From CALBRZ01 sp964511065 (GTDB lineage: Bacteria; Planctomycetota; Planctomycetia; Pirellulales; S012-138), in the NCBI GenBank assembly GCA_964511065.1, contig CAZEEG010000021.1, positions 1 through 60,712 of the forward strand: DNA of 60,712 nucleotides, in the 5' to 3' direction. Each line of letters begins with the position of its first letter. Positions within the stretch are counted from its first letter, which is position 1. The translations under genes and the position numbers were made by a program. This document shows positions 53,839 through 60,712 of this stretch, piece by piece. The notes beneath the pieces were generated by a model, which was not told where the DNA came from, ran no database searches, and was given only the letters and a program-made list of their open reading frames with translations.

Positions 53839-54207
53839 TTAGCGCTGGAAGCTGACCGTGCGGAAACCGAACGGAACGCGAGCCGCGGGCGGAGCGACGG
53901 GCTCAGCAGGAGCATATTCCTTGGCCGGGGCGGACTCGATGACCGGAGCCTCAACGCCGTGGCAGCCATAGCAACCATGGCAACCGTGGCAGCCGTGACA
54001 ACCATGACAACCATGGCAACCGTGGCAGCCGTGGCAGCTATGACAACCGTGACAACCGTGGCAACCATGGCAGCTGTGGCAGCCGCAATCATTGTGGCAG
54101 CTGCAGCGGCAGCGGTGGCCAGCTTCCACGCTCGTGTCGGCGGTGACCAGAGCGATACCAACGACGGCCAAGAAGACGGCAATGCCGAAAACCAGAGTAC
54201 GATTCAT
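53839..54207 (-). CDS. Secreted Cys-His-Gly repeat protein
   Basis: 122 residues. It starts at ATG 54207 with GGAGG eight bases upstream. A hydrophobic segment (residues ~5-22) followed by TADTSVEAG forms a signal peptide or anchor. Residues 31-84 are HRCRCSC, then a run of 14 triplets C-(H/Y)-(G/S) from Cys43 to Gly84, giving 18 Cys in all. The tail (85-122) is Pro/Ala/Glu-rich, ending in RVPFGFRTVSF. The triplets use mixed synonymous codons (TGC/TGT, CAC/CAT, GGC/GGT), so the repeat is kept at protein level. The likely role is metal binding (Zn, Cu or other), maybe envelope metal buffering; heme binding is less likely because motifs overlap. Confidence 0.85.
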   Translation of the reverse strand: MNRTLVFGIAVFLAVVGIALVTADTSVEAGHRCRCSCHNDCGCHSCHGCHGCHGCHSCHGCHGCHGCHGCHGCHGCHGCYGCHGVEAPVIESAPAKEYAPAEPVAPPAARVPFGFRTVSFQR

Positions 54208-54774
54208 CCGAGATACCTCCATTGCACGCGTACCATGACAATCAATGTTGCCGTCTCTCTGTTCAGCGCCCCCCAGCCGACGGCATGACTTGGGGAACCG
54301 GACACAAAGAACCGCGCGAGCCGAGGTCCAGAAGAAAAGGCTGACGGTTTGCCCTGTGCTGTACCGAAAGCCTTTCGCCATCGAGCATTTGCCTGCTCAA
54401 AGTGGCCAAAGTGCCCCTCTGCTTGTCGCGATCACCGGCAACCGTTGTTTGCCGGACACACAACCATAGGGCGCGTTTTTTTGCGCGTGCGGCAAGTTGG
54501 CAAATTTCGGGGGGGGAACCAACCCCGGAGATGTGTAGGGAGGATGATGCGCCGAGCTGCTACGCAAGTTGCGACACTGGTGCGCGTGGAAGCGTGGGCA
54601 CCGGTCGCCACACCCGGAGGCCGGGTAACAGGCCGATGGCTGGGCAACTGGCGACAGCCGCCCACGGCTCGCCGGCCCCGCCGCCTCCCTTGGGGCTTAC
54701 CGCTAACGAGCCAATGCGGTAGAAAGAAAGGAGTGTTATCCCGTTCGAATGGTCCGCTCGCCGCCAGTTTGCCG
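54208..54774. promoter_or_regulatory. Divergent region between CHG and YkgJ genes
   Basis: 567 bases with GGAGG for the CHG gene at the left end. Promoters are expected for both directions but no clear pair was identified. Runs of A/T near 54475-54510 (GCGCGTTTTTTTGCGCG) form a small palindrome-like stretch. Confidence 0.4.
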
Positions 54775-55203
54775 ATGCCCCCTGAAACGCCATCTGACAA
54801 CCTGCCCTGGTACCACGCCGGGCTCCGGTTCACTTGCACCCAATGCGGCGACTGCTGCACGGGAGCGCCCGGATACGTCTGGGTGAGCGAGGAGGAAATC
54901 GCCGCGTTGGCCCGCCGGCTTCAACTTGACGTTGCGGACTTTGAACGCCAGTACGTGCGGCAGGTAGGGCAGCGAAAGAGCCTGATCGAGTACGAGGACG
55001 GCGATTGCTGCTTCCTCGTCGACCGCAAGTGCGTGGTCTATGAAGATCGGCCCACCCAGTGCAAGACGTGGCCCTTCTGGGACTCCAACCTGCGCACCCG
55101 GGCAACGTGGGATCGCACCTGCGAGGTCTGCCCTGGTGCGGGACGCGGCGAATTGGTCCCGCTCGAACAGATCGAAAATCAGAGGCGCCAACGCCGGATT
55201 TAA
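54775..55203 (+). CDS. YkgJ family cysteine-cluster protein
   Basis: 142 residues if started at ATG 54775 (MPPETPS); an earlier GTG at 54733 is possible. Cysteine motifs of the YkgJ/UPF0153 family are present: FTCTQCGDCCTGAPG near the start, CCFL, CVVYEDRPTQCKTWPFW, and a final CEVCPG. The cluster of about eight Cys probably binds zinc or an Fe-S cluster. The function in the family is unknown. It lies between the CHG gene (divergent) and the lysozyme gene (convergent). Confidence 0.9.
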   Translation: MPPETPSDNLPWYHAGLRFTCTQCGDCCTGAPGYVWVSEEEIAALARRLQLDVADFERQYVRQVGQRKSLIEYEDGDCCFLVDRKCVVYEDRPTQCKTWPFWDSNLRTRATWDRTCEVCPGAGRGELVPLEQIENQRRQRRI

Positions 55204-55274
55204 GCCACGGCTCCGGCCATCCGTCCCCCCGCAGGCACGAGGCACGCGCGGCCAGCGGGCGGGTGATGCCCAGG

Positions 55275-55910
55275 CTATTGGGCCGACACGGCCAATGCGC
55301 GCTGCACCTTCTGCCAGTAGGGCACGGTCGCTGCCTTGTGATATCCGGCTGGTCCTCCGTTATGGACTCTCGCCCGATATTCGTCTGGGCCATCGGGCAC
55401 GTATCGCCGCCAATAGGCCAGCACCACGCGCTCGGCGTAGGACTTGTCGCGGCAATCTTCGTACTGCCCGCCAAGGCTGGGATCGAATTCCACGGCGTCC
55501 TGCCAATAAGCTCTGGAGATTTGATAAGGGCCGATGGAACGTCCGCCGTCACCGTCGGGCGGGTGCAAACGTCCGCTGGATTCGACCATCCAAATAGCAT
55601 CCAACAACGGGCGGTGAGGGGAGTTGTCGCCTGCTGCCGGCCGACGGGCCGGGTTGCCGCGGTTGTCGGCCGGGCGATTTCCCAGGATCGCAACAACCAG
55701 GGCCGCCAGCGCCATCACCAACACGGCCAGCACGCCAACCCCTAGCCACCGCACACGCAGGGGTAATGACGCTTGCCGGCAATTGCCGCGGCAATGAGGA
55801 GAGAAGCCAGCGGCCGCATCGGCGCCGGTCGCAGTTGTTTGCCCTGTAGCGGCCGCGCCCGCCTCGGCCTGCGATGGCAGGTGCCTCTTGGGATGATTGG
55901 CCCGCTTCAT
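55275..55910 (-). CDS. Membrane-anchored i-type lysozyme homolog
   Basis: 211 residues if started at ATG 55910 (MKRANHP). A single membrane helix (about 56-77) anchors the protein; the N-terminal side is Ala/Thr/Gly-rich, and the C-terminal domain (about 100-205) would be outside. That domain matches the invertebrate-type (destabilase) lysozyme pattern: AIWMVESSGR with Glu110, SIGPYQISRAYW, EDCRDKSYAERVVLAYWRRY, and ARVHNGGPAGY...YWQKVQ. Asp119 and Asp121 are candidates for the second acid. Cys residues of the animal disulfides are mostly missing. It would cleave peptidoglycan. The identification is by motif recall only. Confidence 0.75.
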   Translation of the reverse strand: MKRANHPKRHLPSQAEAGAAATGQTTATGADAAAGFSPHCRGNCRQASLPLRVRWLGVGVLAVLVMALAALVVAILGNRPADNRGNPARRPAAGDNSPHRPLLDAIWMVESSGRLHPPDGDGGRSIGPYQISRAYWQDAVEFDPSLGGQYEDCRDKSYAERVVLAYWRRYVPDGPDEYRARVHNGGPAGYHKAATVPYWQKVQRALAVSAQ

Positions 55911-55939
55911 GAACGGCACCCAGGTTGAACGAGCGTCGC

Positions 55940-56752
55940 TTAGGAGTGCATCACGTATCCGCCGTCGACGTTGATCGTTTGGCCGGTGATGTTCTGGCCC
56001 CGGACGCTTGCCAGGAAGACGGCCATGGCCGCAATGTCGGCCGGTTCTTGCCATCGGCCTAGCGGCACCAGTCGGCCCAACTTCTCTTCCGACCAGGTCG
56101 AGAAGTCCGTCGCCGCGCTTTCCGGTTCCCGCTGCCGCCAGGCCTGCCAGATGGATTCGACCAGCGGCGTGCGTACCATGCCGGGGCAAATGGTGTTCAC
56201 GCGAACGCCGGCAGGCGCCAGGTCGCGGGCAAGGCACTGGGCAAAGTTGATCAACGCCGCCTTCGAGGCACTATACGGCGGATCGGTCTGCGAGCCAATC
56301 TGGCCTGCCACCGAGGAGATCAGCACCAGGCTGCCCTGACTTCGCTGGGCCATTTGAGGAGCCGCAGCATGCGCCACCCGCACTGCGCCGACCAGGTTCA
56401 CATCCAGCACCGGTTGCCAGGAGGTCGAGGCAACGTTCCAACTGGGATAGCCAAAGCTGCCGCTGCCTACCGCGACGGCGTATACCACGTGGTCGATATG
56501 TTCCCAGGCGGTGAGGAGATCCGCTGTGGCCGCGGTAACCTGGGATTCGTTGGTCACGTCGGCGGCCAGCGAAACGCAATCGGTGCCATACCGGCGTTCA
56601 AGCTGCCCAGCCAGGGTGGCGACGCGTTCGGCCGAGCGATCGATGAGGGCCACGCGGGCGCCTTCGCAGGCAAACTCTTCGGCAATGGCAGCCCCGATGC
56701 CTCCGGCCGCGCCCCATACTGCAATCGTGGCCCCGCGGAGTTGCAAATCCAT
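55940..56752 (-). CDS. Short-chain dehydrogenase/reductase
   Basis: 270-residue SDR started at ATG 56752 (MDLQLRG). The coenzyme motif is GAAGGIG (GxxxGxG type). YAVAVGS stands where NNAG-type motifs normally lie, so that loop is unusual. The active-site SSVAGQIG Ser and YSASK Tyr/Lys pair are present, ending with INVDGGYVM. Substrate unknown. It sits 17 bases downstream of the thioredoxin-YHS gene and upstream of the lysozyme gene on the same strand. Confidence 0.88.
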   Translation of the reverse strand: MDLQLRGATIAVWGAAGGIGAAIAEEFACEGARVALIDRSAERVATLAGQLERRYGTDCVSLAADVTNESQVTAATADLLTAWEHIDHVVYAVAVGSGSFGYPSWNVASTSWQPVLDVNLVGAVRVAHAAAPQMAQRSQGSLVLISSVAGQIGSQTDPPYSASKAALINFAQCLARDLAPAGVRVNTICPGMVRTPLVESIWQAWRQREPESAATDFSTWSEEKLGRLVPLGRWQEPADIAAMAVFLASVRGQNITGQTINVDGGYVMHS

Positions 56753-56768
56753 GTGGTCGTAGGCTCGA

Positions 56769-58139
56769 TTAGCGTTGCTGCGGTTGAGCGGCTTGAAGCT
56801 GTTGAAGCTGGGAGATGTACTTCGAAGGATCGTTCTGGAACCGCTGGAGATTGGCTTCCGAGGTGAACAGGAACACTCCACCGCTCTTGTGGGTGGCGCC
56901 AAATTCGCGAGCCCCAGGGACTGTTTGGCCCGTCTCAACGTAATGCACCAGATCGTGCCCATTGAGCACCAGGCCGTAGTAGTCGGGCCGGCGGCGGAAT
57001 TCCTGCTGGGCTTCCTGGCTGTGGAACAGGTAGGTTTGCCCGCGGTGGATCACGCCCCAGGCCGGGTTCCCCATCCGCCAGGTTTCGTCATCGCGAACGC
57101 TCACGACGCAGTAGCCGTCGAACGCCAAGGGCGGAACGCCCGGCGGAAGCTGCAAACCCGAGGGGTGGCTCGATGCCGCGGGCGTGGAACCGGCCGGCGG
57201 TGTCGTGTCGCGAGCAGCGTCGGGACGCTGCTGCGGCTGGTAGGGTGCCAACACGCCGTGGGGGTTAAGGCCAGGTTGGCTCATGCCAGGCTGTGGTGCC
57301 GCCTGATTGCCCGGCCCAAACTGTGGCTGGGCGCTACCGGCGGGGTTGCTGCCGGGCGAGGCGAGACCTTCGCGGCTGCCGTTGGTGGTATCTTGCTGAT
57401 CGCTCGGTCCGGCATTTCTATAGTCGTGGTTGGGCCGGTCCAGCAGTGGGGGCTGTCCGGTGGGCGGCACCAGCGGCGGTGCCGAAGGCGTTTCATTGCC
57501 ATAACGGCCGGCAAACTGGTTGTTCACCAGCGGATGATTCTTGTAACGATCGCCAACGAGGTTGGAAGATGGCGTTTGGCCGGCAACCTGAGGCGGCGTC
57601 CCGGCTGGGGCACTCCCTGGGGAATTGGGTTGCGACGATGGCTGCGGTACACCCTGCTGCGCGGCCACTGCTGGTGCGGGCGCCGCACCCTCCGCGACAG
57701 GATTGCCCGAGTTCTCGCGGGCGGCCACGGCTTGGGCCACGTGTTGGAACCGGCCGATGTACGTTTCAGAGGTGCGGGGGCTGTTGGTGCGGTCGATCAG
57801 GGTTCCATCGGGCTTGATGACCACGTCGGTGGGAATCGTGCGGATGCCATACTGCCGGCCGAACTGCGGGTCTTCCTGCAGGTTCAGCTTTACGGTTACA
57901 TAATGCTGCGAAAGCGTATGGGCCACGTTGGGGTCGGCAAATACCGTCTGCTCCATCGCCCGGCAGGGGCCGCAACTCGGCGTCCAGCAGTGCACCAGGA
58001 GCAAGCGGTTGGTGCGGATGGCTTCTTGGCGTGCGGCTTCGAGGTCGGTTTTCCAGGCGGGAGCGTTGTCCGCTTGAACCTTCGACACCAACGAAGCGGT
58101 TAGGACGACCGCGTACATGACCAAACGTATTGCACGCAT
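56769..58139 (-). CDS. Thioredoxin fold protein with two YHS-like repeats
   Basis: 456 residues if started at ATG 58139 (MRAIRLVMYA), giving a signal peptide (VVLTASLVSKVQAD). The thioredoxin-like domain (~25-150) has the active site WTPSCGPC with Cys56 and Cys59, then AMEQTVF and IPTDVVIK with the conserved cis-Pro position. A long Pro/Gln/Gly/Ser-rich linker (~160-340) follows. The C-terminal ~100 residues hold two YHS/TRASH-like units: GYCV...YLFHSQEAQQEFRRRPDYY and a second GGVFLFTSEANLQRFQNDPSKY. It is probably an exported disulfide oxidoreductase or metal-linked thiol protein; TRASH-like repeats often bind metal. Confidence 0.85.
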   Translation of the reverse strand: MRAIRLVMYAVVLTASLVSKVQADNAPAWKTDLEAARQEAIRTNRLLLVHCWTPSCGPCRAMEQTVFADPNVAHTLSQHYVTVKLNLQEDPQFGRQYGIRTIPTDVVIKPDGTLIDRTNSPRTSETYIGRFQHVAQAVAARENSGNPVAEGAAPAPAVAAQQGVPQPSSQPNSPGSAPAGTPPQVAGQTPSSNLVGDRYKNHPLVNNQFAGRYGNETPSAPPLVPPTGQPPLLDRPNHDYRNAGPSDQQDTTNGSREGLASPGSNPAGSAQPQFGPGNQAAPQPGMSQPGLNPHGVLAPYQPQQRPDAARDTTPPAGSTPAASSHPSGLQLPPGVPPLAFDGYCVVSVRDDETWRMGNPAWGVIHRGQTYLFHSQEAQQEFRRRPDYYGLVLNGHDLVHYVETGQTVPGAREFGATHKSGGVFLFTSEANLQRFQNDPSKYISQLQQLQAAQPQQR

Positions 58140-58583
58140 GATAGCACCGCGTTTGATACGGGTAGACGAGCTACAAACCCCACTACCCCCCGTGTATCGG
58201 CAGAGCCAGTTGCGATCCTTGGTCCATTTGCGCCGATTGTATGGAAAAAACGGGCTTCGCCAGCGATGCCACCGCAGGCACCGGCGGCTGATGTCAACGT
58301 GATGGCCGCTGCGTGTGGGCATCGCGGACCTTAACCGGGGGGCGAGGCGAGCCAGCAAGCCATCGCCGCTGTGCCGCGCAGGCATGCGCAGCGGTGACAG
58401 CGCGCCTCTGGCACCTGATTGCCGTGGGCGGATGCTGCCGCGGTCAGTTCGGCAAGACGCCAACGTAGCCGCTATGGCAGCGCGGCGCAGAGGATATAGG
58501 GAACAGCCCAGGTGGCCAATCCCAGGTGCATTTGCGTGGCTGCCAGGCTGTGTCGCGGTCCGACCGTGTCTGCTTGATCGCTG
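58140..58583. other. Gap between thioredoxin-YHS and pseudokinase genes
   Basis: About 444 bases. No gene, tRNA or repeat was recognised. The region is GC-rich with GC-only short palindromes. Both flanking genes are on the minus strand; promoters for the left one should lie here. Confidence 0.4.
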
Positions 58584-59864
58584 TTACGACGTGAAATAGA
58601 TCAGTAGCGTAACCAGGATTGCCAGAATGGCGATGGTGACGGAGCTAATGATTGCGATCTGCCGACTCGTCAAATTGCCGCCACGCTGCAAGGCTTCCGA
58701 TACTTCGTGCATGTTCGCATAGCGATCCTGCGGTTCCTTGGCCACCATCTTGCGAAAGATCCGGTCGAGCCACTCGGGCACGTCGGGCCGAACAGCGCAG
58801 ATGGAAGGAATCGGCTCCGTGCGGTGGGCCATCACCTTGGCCATGGCTCCCTTGGCCTGGTAGGGAGGATTGCCCGTCAGCAGCATGTACATCGTACAAC
58901 CAAGGCTGTAAATATCGGCCCGGCCGTCAATGGTGCTGGCATCTACGGCCTGCTCGGGAGCGAGGAAATCGACGCTACCGAGCATTTGCCCCGGTTGGGT
59001 CAATGCTTCGCCATCGCCCAGTGCCGCTAGCGCGGTTTCGTCGTCGAGCTTGGCCAGGATCAGGTTGGCCAGTTTGAGCTGGCTGCGGTGATTGACCAGC
59101 AGGTTCTCCGGCTTGACGTTGCGGTGGTAAATCCCTCGGTCGTGCAGGTAGGCTAGCCCCTCGGCTGCGCCCACCATCAACTGCACCACGGGTTCCACCG
59201 GCAGCGGTCCGTGCTGCTGAAGGATGCTCTGCAGACTGGCTCCGCCCACGTATTCCAAGGCCAGGTAATGCAGGCCGCCGGTTTCTGCGAGGTCGAAACT
59301 GGCGATCAGGTTGGGGTGCGAAAGTTGCCTGGTGATTTGGAATTCGCGGCGAAATCGCTTGATAATCTCGGCGTGCTTGGCGGCCGATGGCTTAAGTATC
59401 TTGAGTTCAATCACGGCACCGCTCTTGTGCTGGGCCCGATAGACCGGCCCGGCCGCGGTTTCTGTCACCTTTTCCAAGAGGCGATAGTTGCCCAGTTGCT
59501 TGCCCGCGTTGGGGTCGGGGGCCGGGCCAGTTGTGGCGGCAGAACCGGTACCTACCGGCACCGCGGCTCCATTGGGCACGGAGGCGGCCTGCGCGGCCCT
59601 AATCATCGCATCGTAGGCCGTCCTGCGCTGGGCATCCTTGAGCAGGGTGCGCGCCAGCAGGATTTCCTGCTTGAGCCGCCGGGCAATCTCAGCCTGAGGA
59701 CCTTGCAGGTGCGGGCGGATCAGCCCCAGTTGCTGTTCGGCGCCATGGTCGATGGCGGCCGCCCTGGTTTCAAACAGTCTCAGACCGAGTAACCGGTATA
59801 GCGTAGGAGGCTGTTCACGCAGATCGATCCCTAGCCACGATTCATACGCATTGAACGCTTGCAT
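58584..59864 (-). CDS. Kinase-like protein with DnaJ-like start; likely pseudokinase
   Basis: 426 residues if started at ATG 59864 (MQAFNAYESW); a TTG at 59888 would add eight. Residues ~20-95 resemble a DnaJ-like helical hairpin of planctomycete kinases. The kinase domain runs from about 125 to 385, with Lys155 present (VIELK). The HRD motif is HRN (247-249), DFG is replaced by ANL (266-268), and the glycine loop lacks its glycines (VTETAAGPVY). A LAPE motif and RADIYSLGC remain. A C-terminal membrane helix ends the protein. Catalysis is unlikely; scaffolding or allosteric signalling is inferred. Confidence 0.85.
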   Translation of the reverse strand: MQAFNAYESWLGIDLREQPPTLYRLLGLRLFETRAAAIDHGAEQQLGLIRPHLQGPQAEIARRLKQEILLARTLLKDAQRRTAYDAMIRAAQAASVPNGAAVPVGTGSAATTGPAPDPNAGKQLGNYRLLEKVTETAAGPVYRAQHKSGAVIELKILKPSAAKHAEIIKRFRREFQITRQLSHPNLIASFDLAETGGLHYLALEYVGGASLQSILQQHGPLPVEPVVQLMVGAAEGLAYLHDRGIYHRNVKPENLLVNHRSQLKLANLILAKLDDETALAALGDGEALTQPGQMLGSVDFLAPEQAVDASTIDGRADIYSLGCTMYMLLTGNPPYQAKGAMAKVMAHRTEPIPSICAVRPDVPEWLDRIFRKMVAKEPQDRYANMHEVSEALQRGGNLTSRQIAIISSVTIAILAILVTLLIYFTS

Positions 59865-60462
59865 GGAAACGCCCCGATTCGTCAACAAAGGTCAATCGGT
59901 CACAGCGCACCAGGTGCTGACTCGATGCAAAAAAGGGGACACCAGGCCTATCTCGCTACGGCTCAGGTTGTGTGGTGCTGGCGGTTCCCGCCGCGAACCA
60001 GAGACATTGGCCGCCAGCCCCCCCTCTCCTGGGTGGCGATGGTAGTATATCCCGCCACGGCGCAATACCAATCAAAATTCGCACCACCACGCCTTGGCCC
60101 GGCCGGCATGGTTACAACCGCCCGCGAGCGAGCCGATCGCTGCGGGAAAGAATCCTGTTTAGAGAGCGCAAGCAAGGCTGCCGCGGGGGTGCGTGGATGT
60201 TTAGAGGGCGTTTGCGGTAGTGAGCCCCCTGCCCTGAAAGCCAAAGCAGGCTAACATATGCAGCAGAGTTACCAGCAACGCCCTCAATCGACCTGCGTCA
60301 CCCACTCGCCAAGGCGGTCATAGGGGAGCCCGGTTTCGCCGCGAGGAACAGGCTCCGCTTGCCGTTGTGAGGTGGGGCGCAACGCACTATAGCGCACCGT
60401 CGGCCCCGGGGTAACCGGCTTTCATGCCCCCCCGCGAGGCGGCGGTCCAGGAAGGATGCACG
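59865..60462. promoter_or_regulatory. Divergent gap between pseudokinase and ppa
   Basis: 598 bases. The pseudokinase promoter is expected at the left and that of ppa at the right. No gene is supported. A GGAAGG Shine-Dalgarno-like site precedes ppa. Confidence 0.4.
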
Positions 60463-60712
60463 ATGACACACGCCTGGCACGATGTGACTCCCGGCGAACG
60501 ATTGCCTGAGGAGTTCACCGCCATCATTGAGATTCCAACCGGTTCCAGCGTGAAGTACGAGTTGGACAAGGAAACGGGTTTGCTTCGGCTGGACCGCATT
60601 CTTTACTCGGCGGTCCATTATCCGGCCAACTACGGTTTTATCCCGCAAACGCTGGCCGAAGATGGCGACGCGCTCGACGCCCTGGTGCTGTGCCAGGACC
60701 GGGTCGCCCCGC
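60463..60712 (+). CDS. ppa: Inorganic pyrophosphatase (5' part, cut by window)
   Basis: First 83 codons of a family I pyrophosphatase starting at ATG 60463 with GGAAGG upstream. It reads IEIPTGSSVKYELDK, then DRILYSAVHYPANYGFIPQTLAEDGDALDAL. The Asp residues of DGDALD coordinate the catalytic Mg. It hydrolyses pyrophosphate to phosphate. The rest lies outside the window. Confidence 0.93.
   Translation, partial: MTHAWHDVTPGERLPEEFTAIIEIPTGSSVKYELDKETGLLRLDRILYSAVHYPANYGFIPQTLAEDGDALDALVLCQDRVAP

Noticed and set aside
53957..54090. Multiheme cytochrome c based on repeated CxxCH
   Set aside because: The CHGCH motifs overlap and share Cys and His, which cannot serve independent hemes. Metal binding is a better explanation.
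1..60712. CRISPR arrays, tRNAs, rRNAs, transposases and phage genes
   Set aside because: I scanned the gaps for regular direct repeats with spacers, for T-loop-like motifs and for recombinase or transposase motifs and found none. A tRNA or small RNA could have been missed.

Overview
The window looks like chromosomal DNA of a planctomycete, most likely close to the Pirellulales. This is judged from the gene families: BatA/VWA/MoxR/DUF58 clusters with very large membrane and coiled-coil partners, serine/threonine kinases fused to sulfatase-modifying-factor-like domains, a planctomycete-type ECF sigma factor, a sulfatase, a Gfo/Idh/MocA oxidoreductase with a signal peptide, a TPR/PQQ-propeller giant, a Cys-His-Gly repeat protein and a kinase with a DnaJ-like N-terminus. 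DNA is GC-rich and genes are scattered on both strands in short transcription units. No rRNA, tRNA, CRISPR array, insertion sequence or replication origin was recognised. No database search was possible, so family names rest on motifs read by eye.

Layout. 1-14200: a six-gene plus-strand unit (BatA-VWA protein, second VWA-like protein, DUF4175-like membrane protein, 1540-residue coiled-coil protein, MoxR ATPase, DUF58 protein), with translational overlaps at two junctions, which looks like one envelope-associated complex. 14490-22602: a two-armed divergent cluster. The minus arm has a 138-residue unknown, a subtilisin-like protease and a free-standing propeptide-like protein. The plus arm has an ECF sigma factor, two transmembrane Ser/Thr kinases with extracytoplasmic FGE-like domains and a 176-residue beta-rich unknown. 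Inverted repeats lie at the gene junctions. This is the best candidate for an undescribed system.

23166-36593: mostly metabolic and housekeeping genes: sulfatase, FmdB-type zinc ribbon, folK, a cupin dioxygenase beside an SDR, a second SDR, folB, dus, a minimal FHA protein, an M48/Ste24 protease, an exported Gfo/Idh/MocA protein, a DapA-family aldolase with a detachable-looking C-terminal helix, and tyrS. 37242-48459: a 1551-residue TPR/PQQ-propeller protein, an unknown secreted protein, pyrB, a CobW-like GTPase diverging from an ABC ATPase without a visible permease, a GGQ release-factor-like protein and an amidohydrolase. 48527-60712: CBS protein, YbaK-type deacylase, sigma-70 factor, TPR protein, unknown protein, CHG-repeat protein, YkgJ cysteine-cluster protein, membrane-anchored i-type lysozyme homolog, SDR, thioredoxin-YHS fusion, a pseudokinase-like protein and the start of inorganic pyrophosphatase, cut by the window edge.

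Starts were moved inward from the longest open frame wherever a signal peptide, domain boundary or Shine-Dalgarno sequence supported this. The largest uncertainties are the start of the sigma factor near 50560-50721, the function of the unknown proteins, and whether the 14490-22602 genes really act together.
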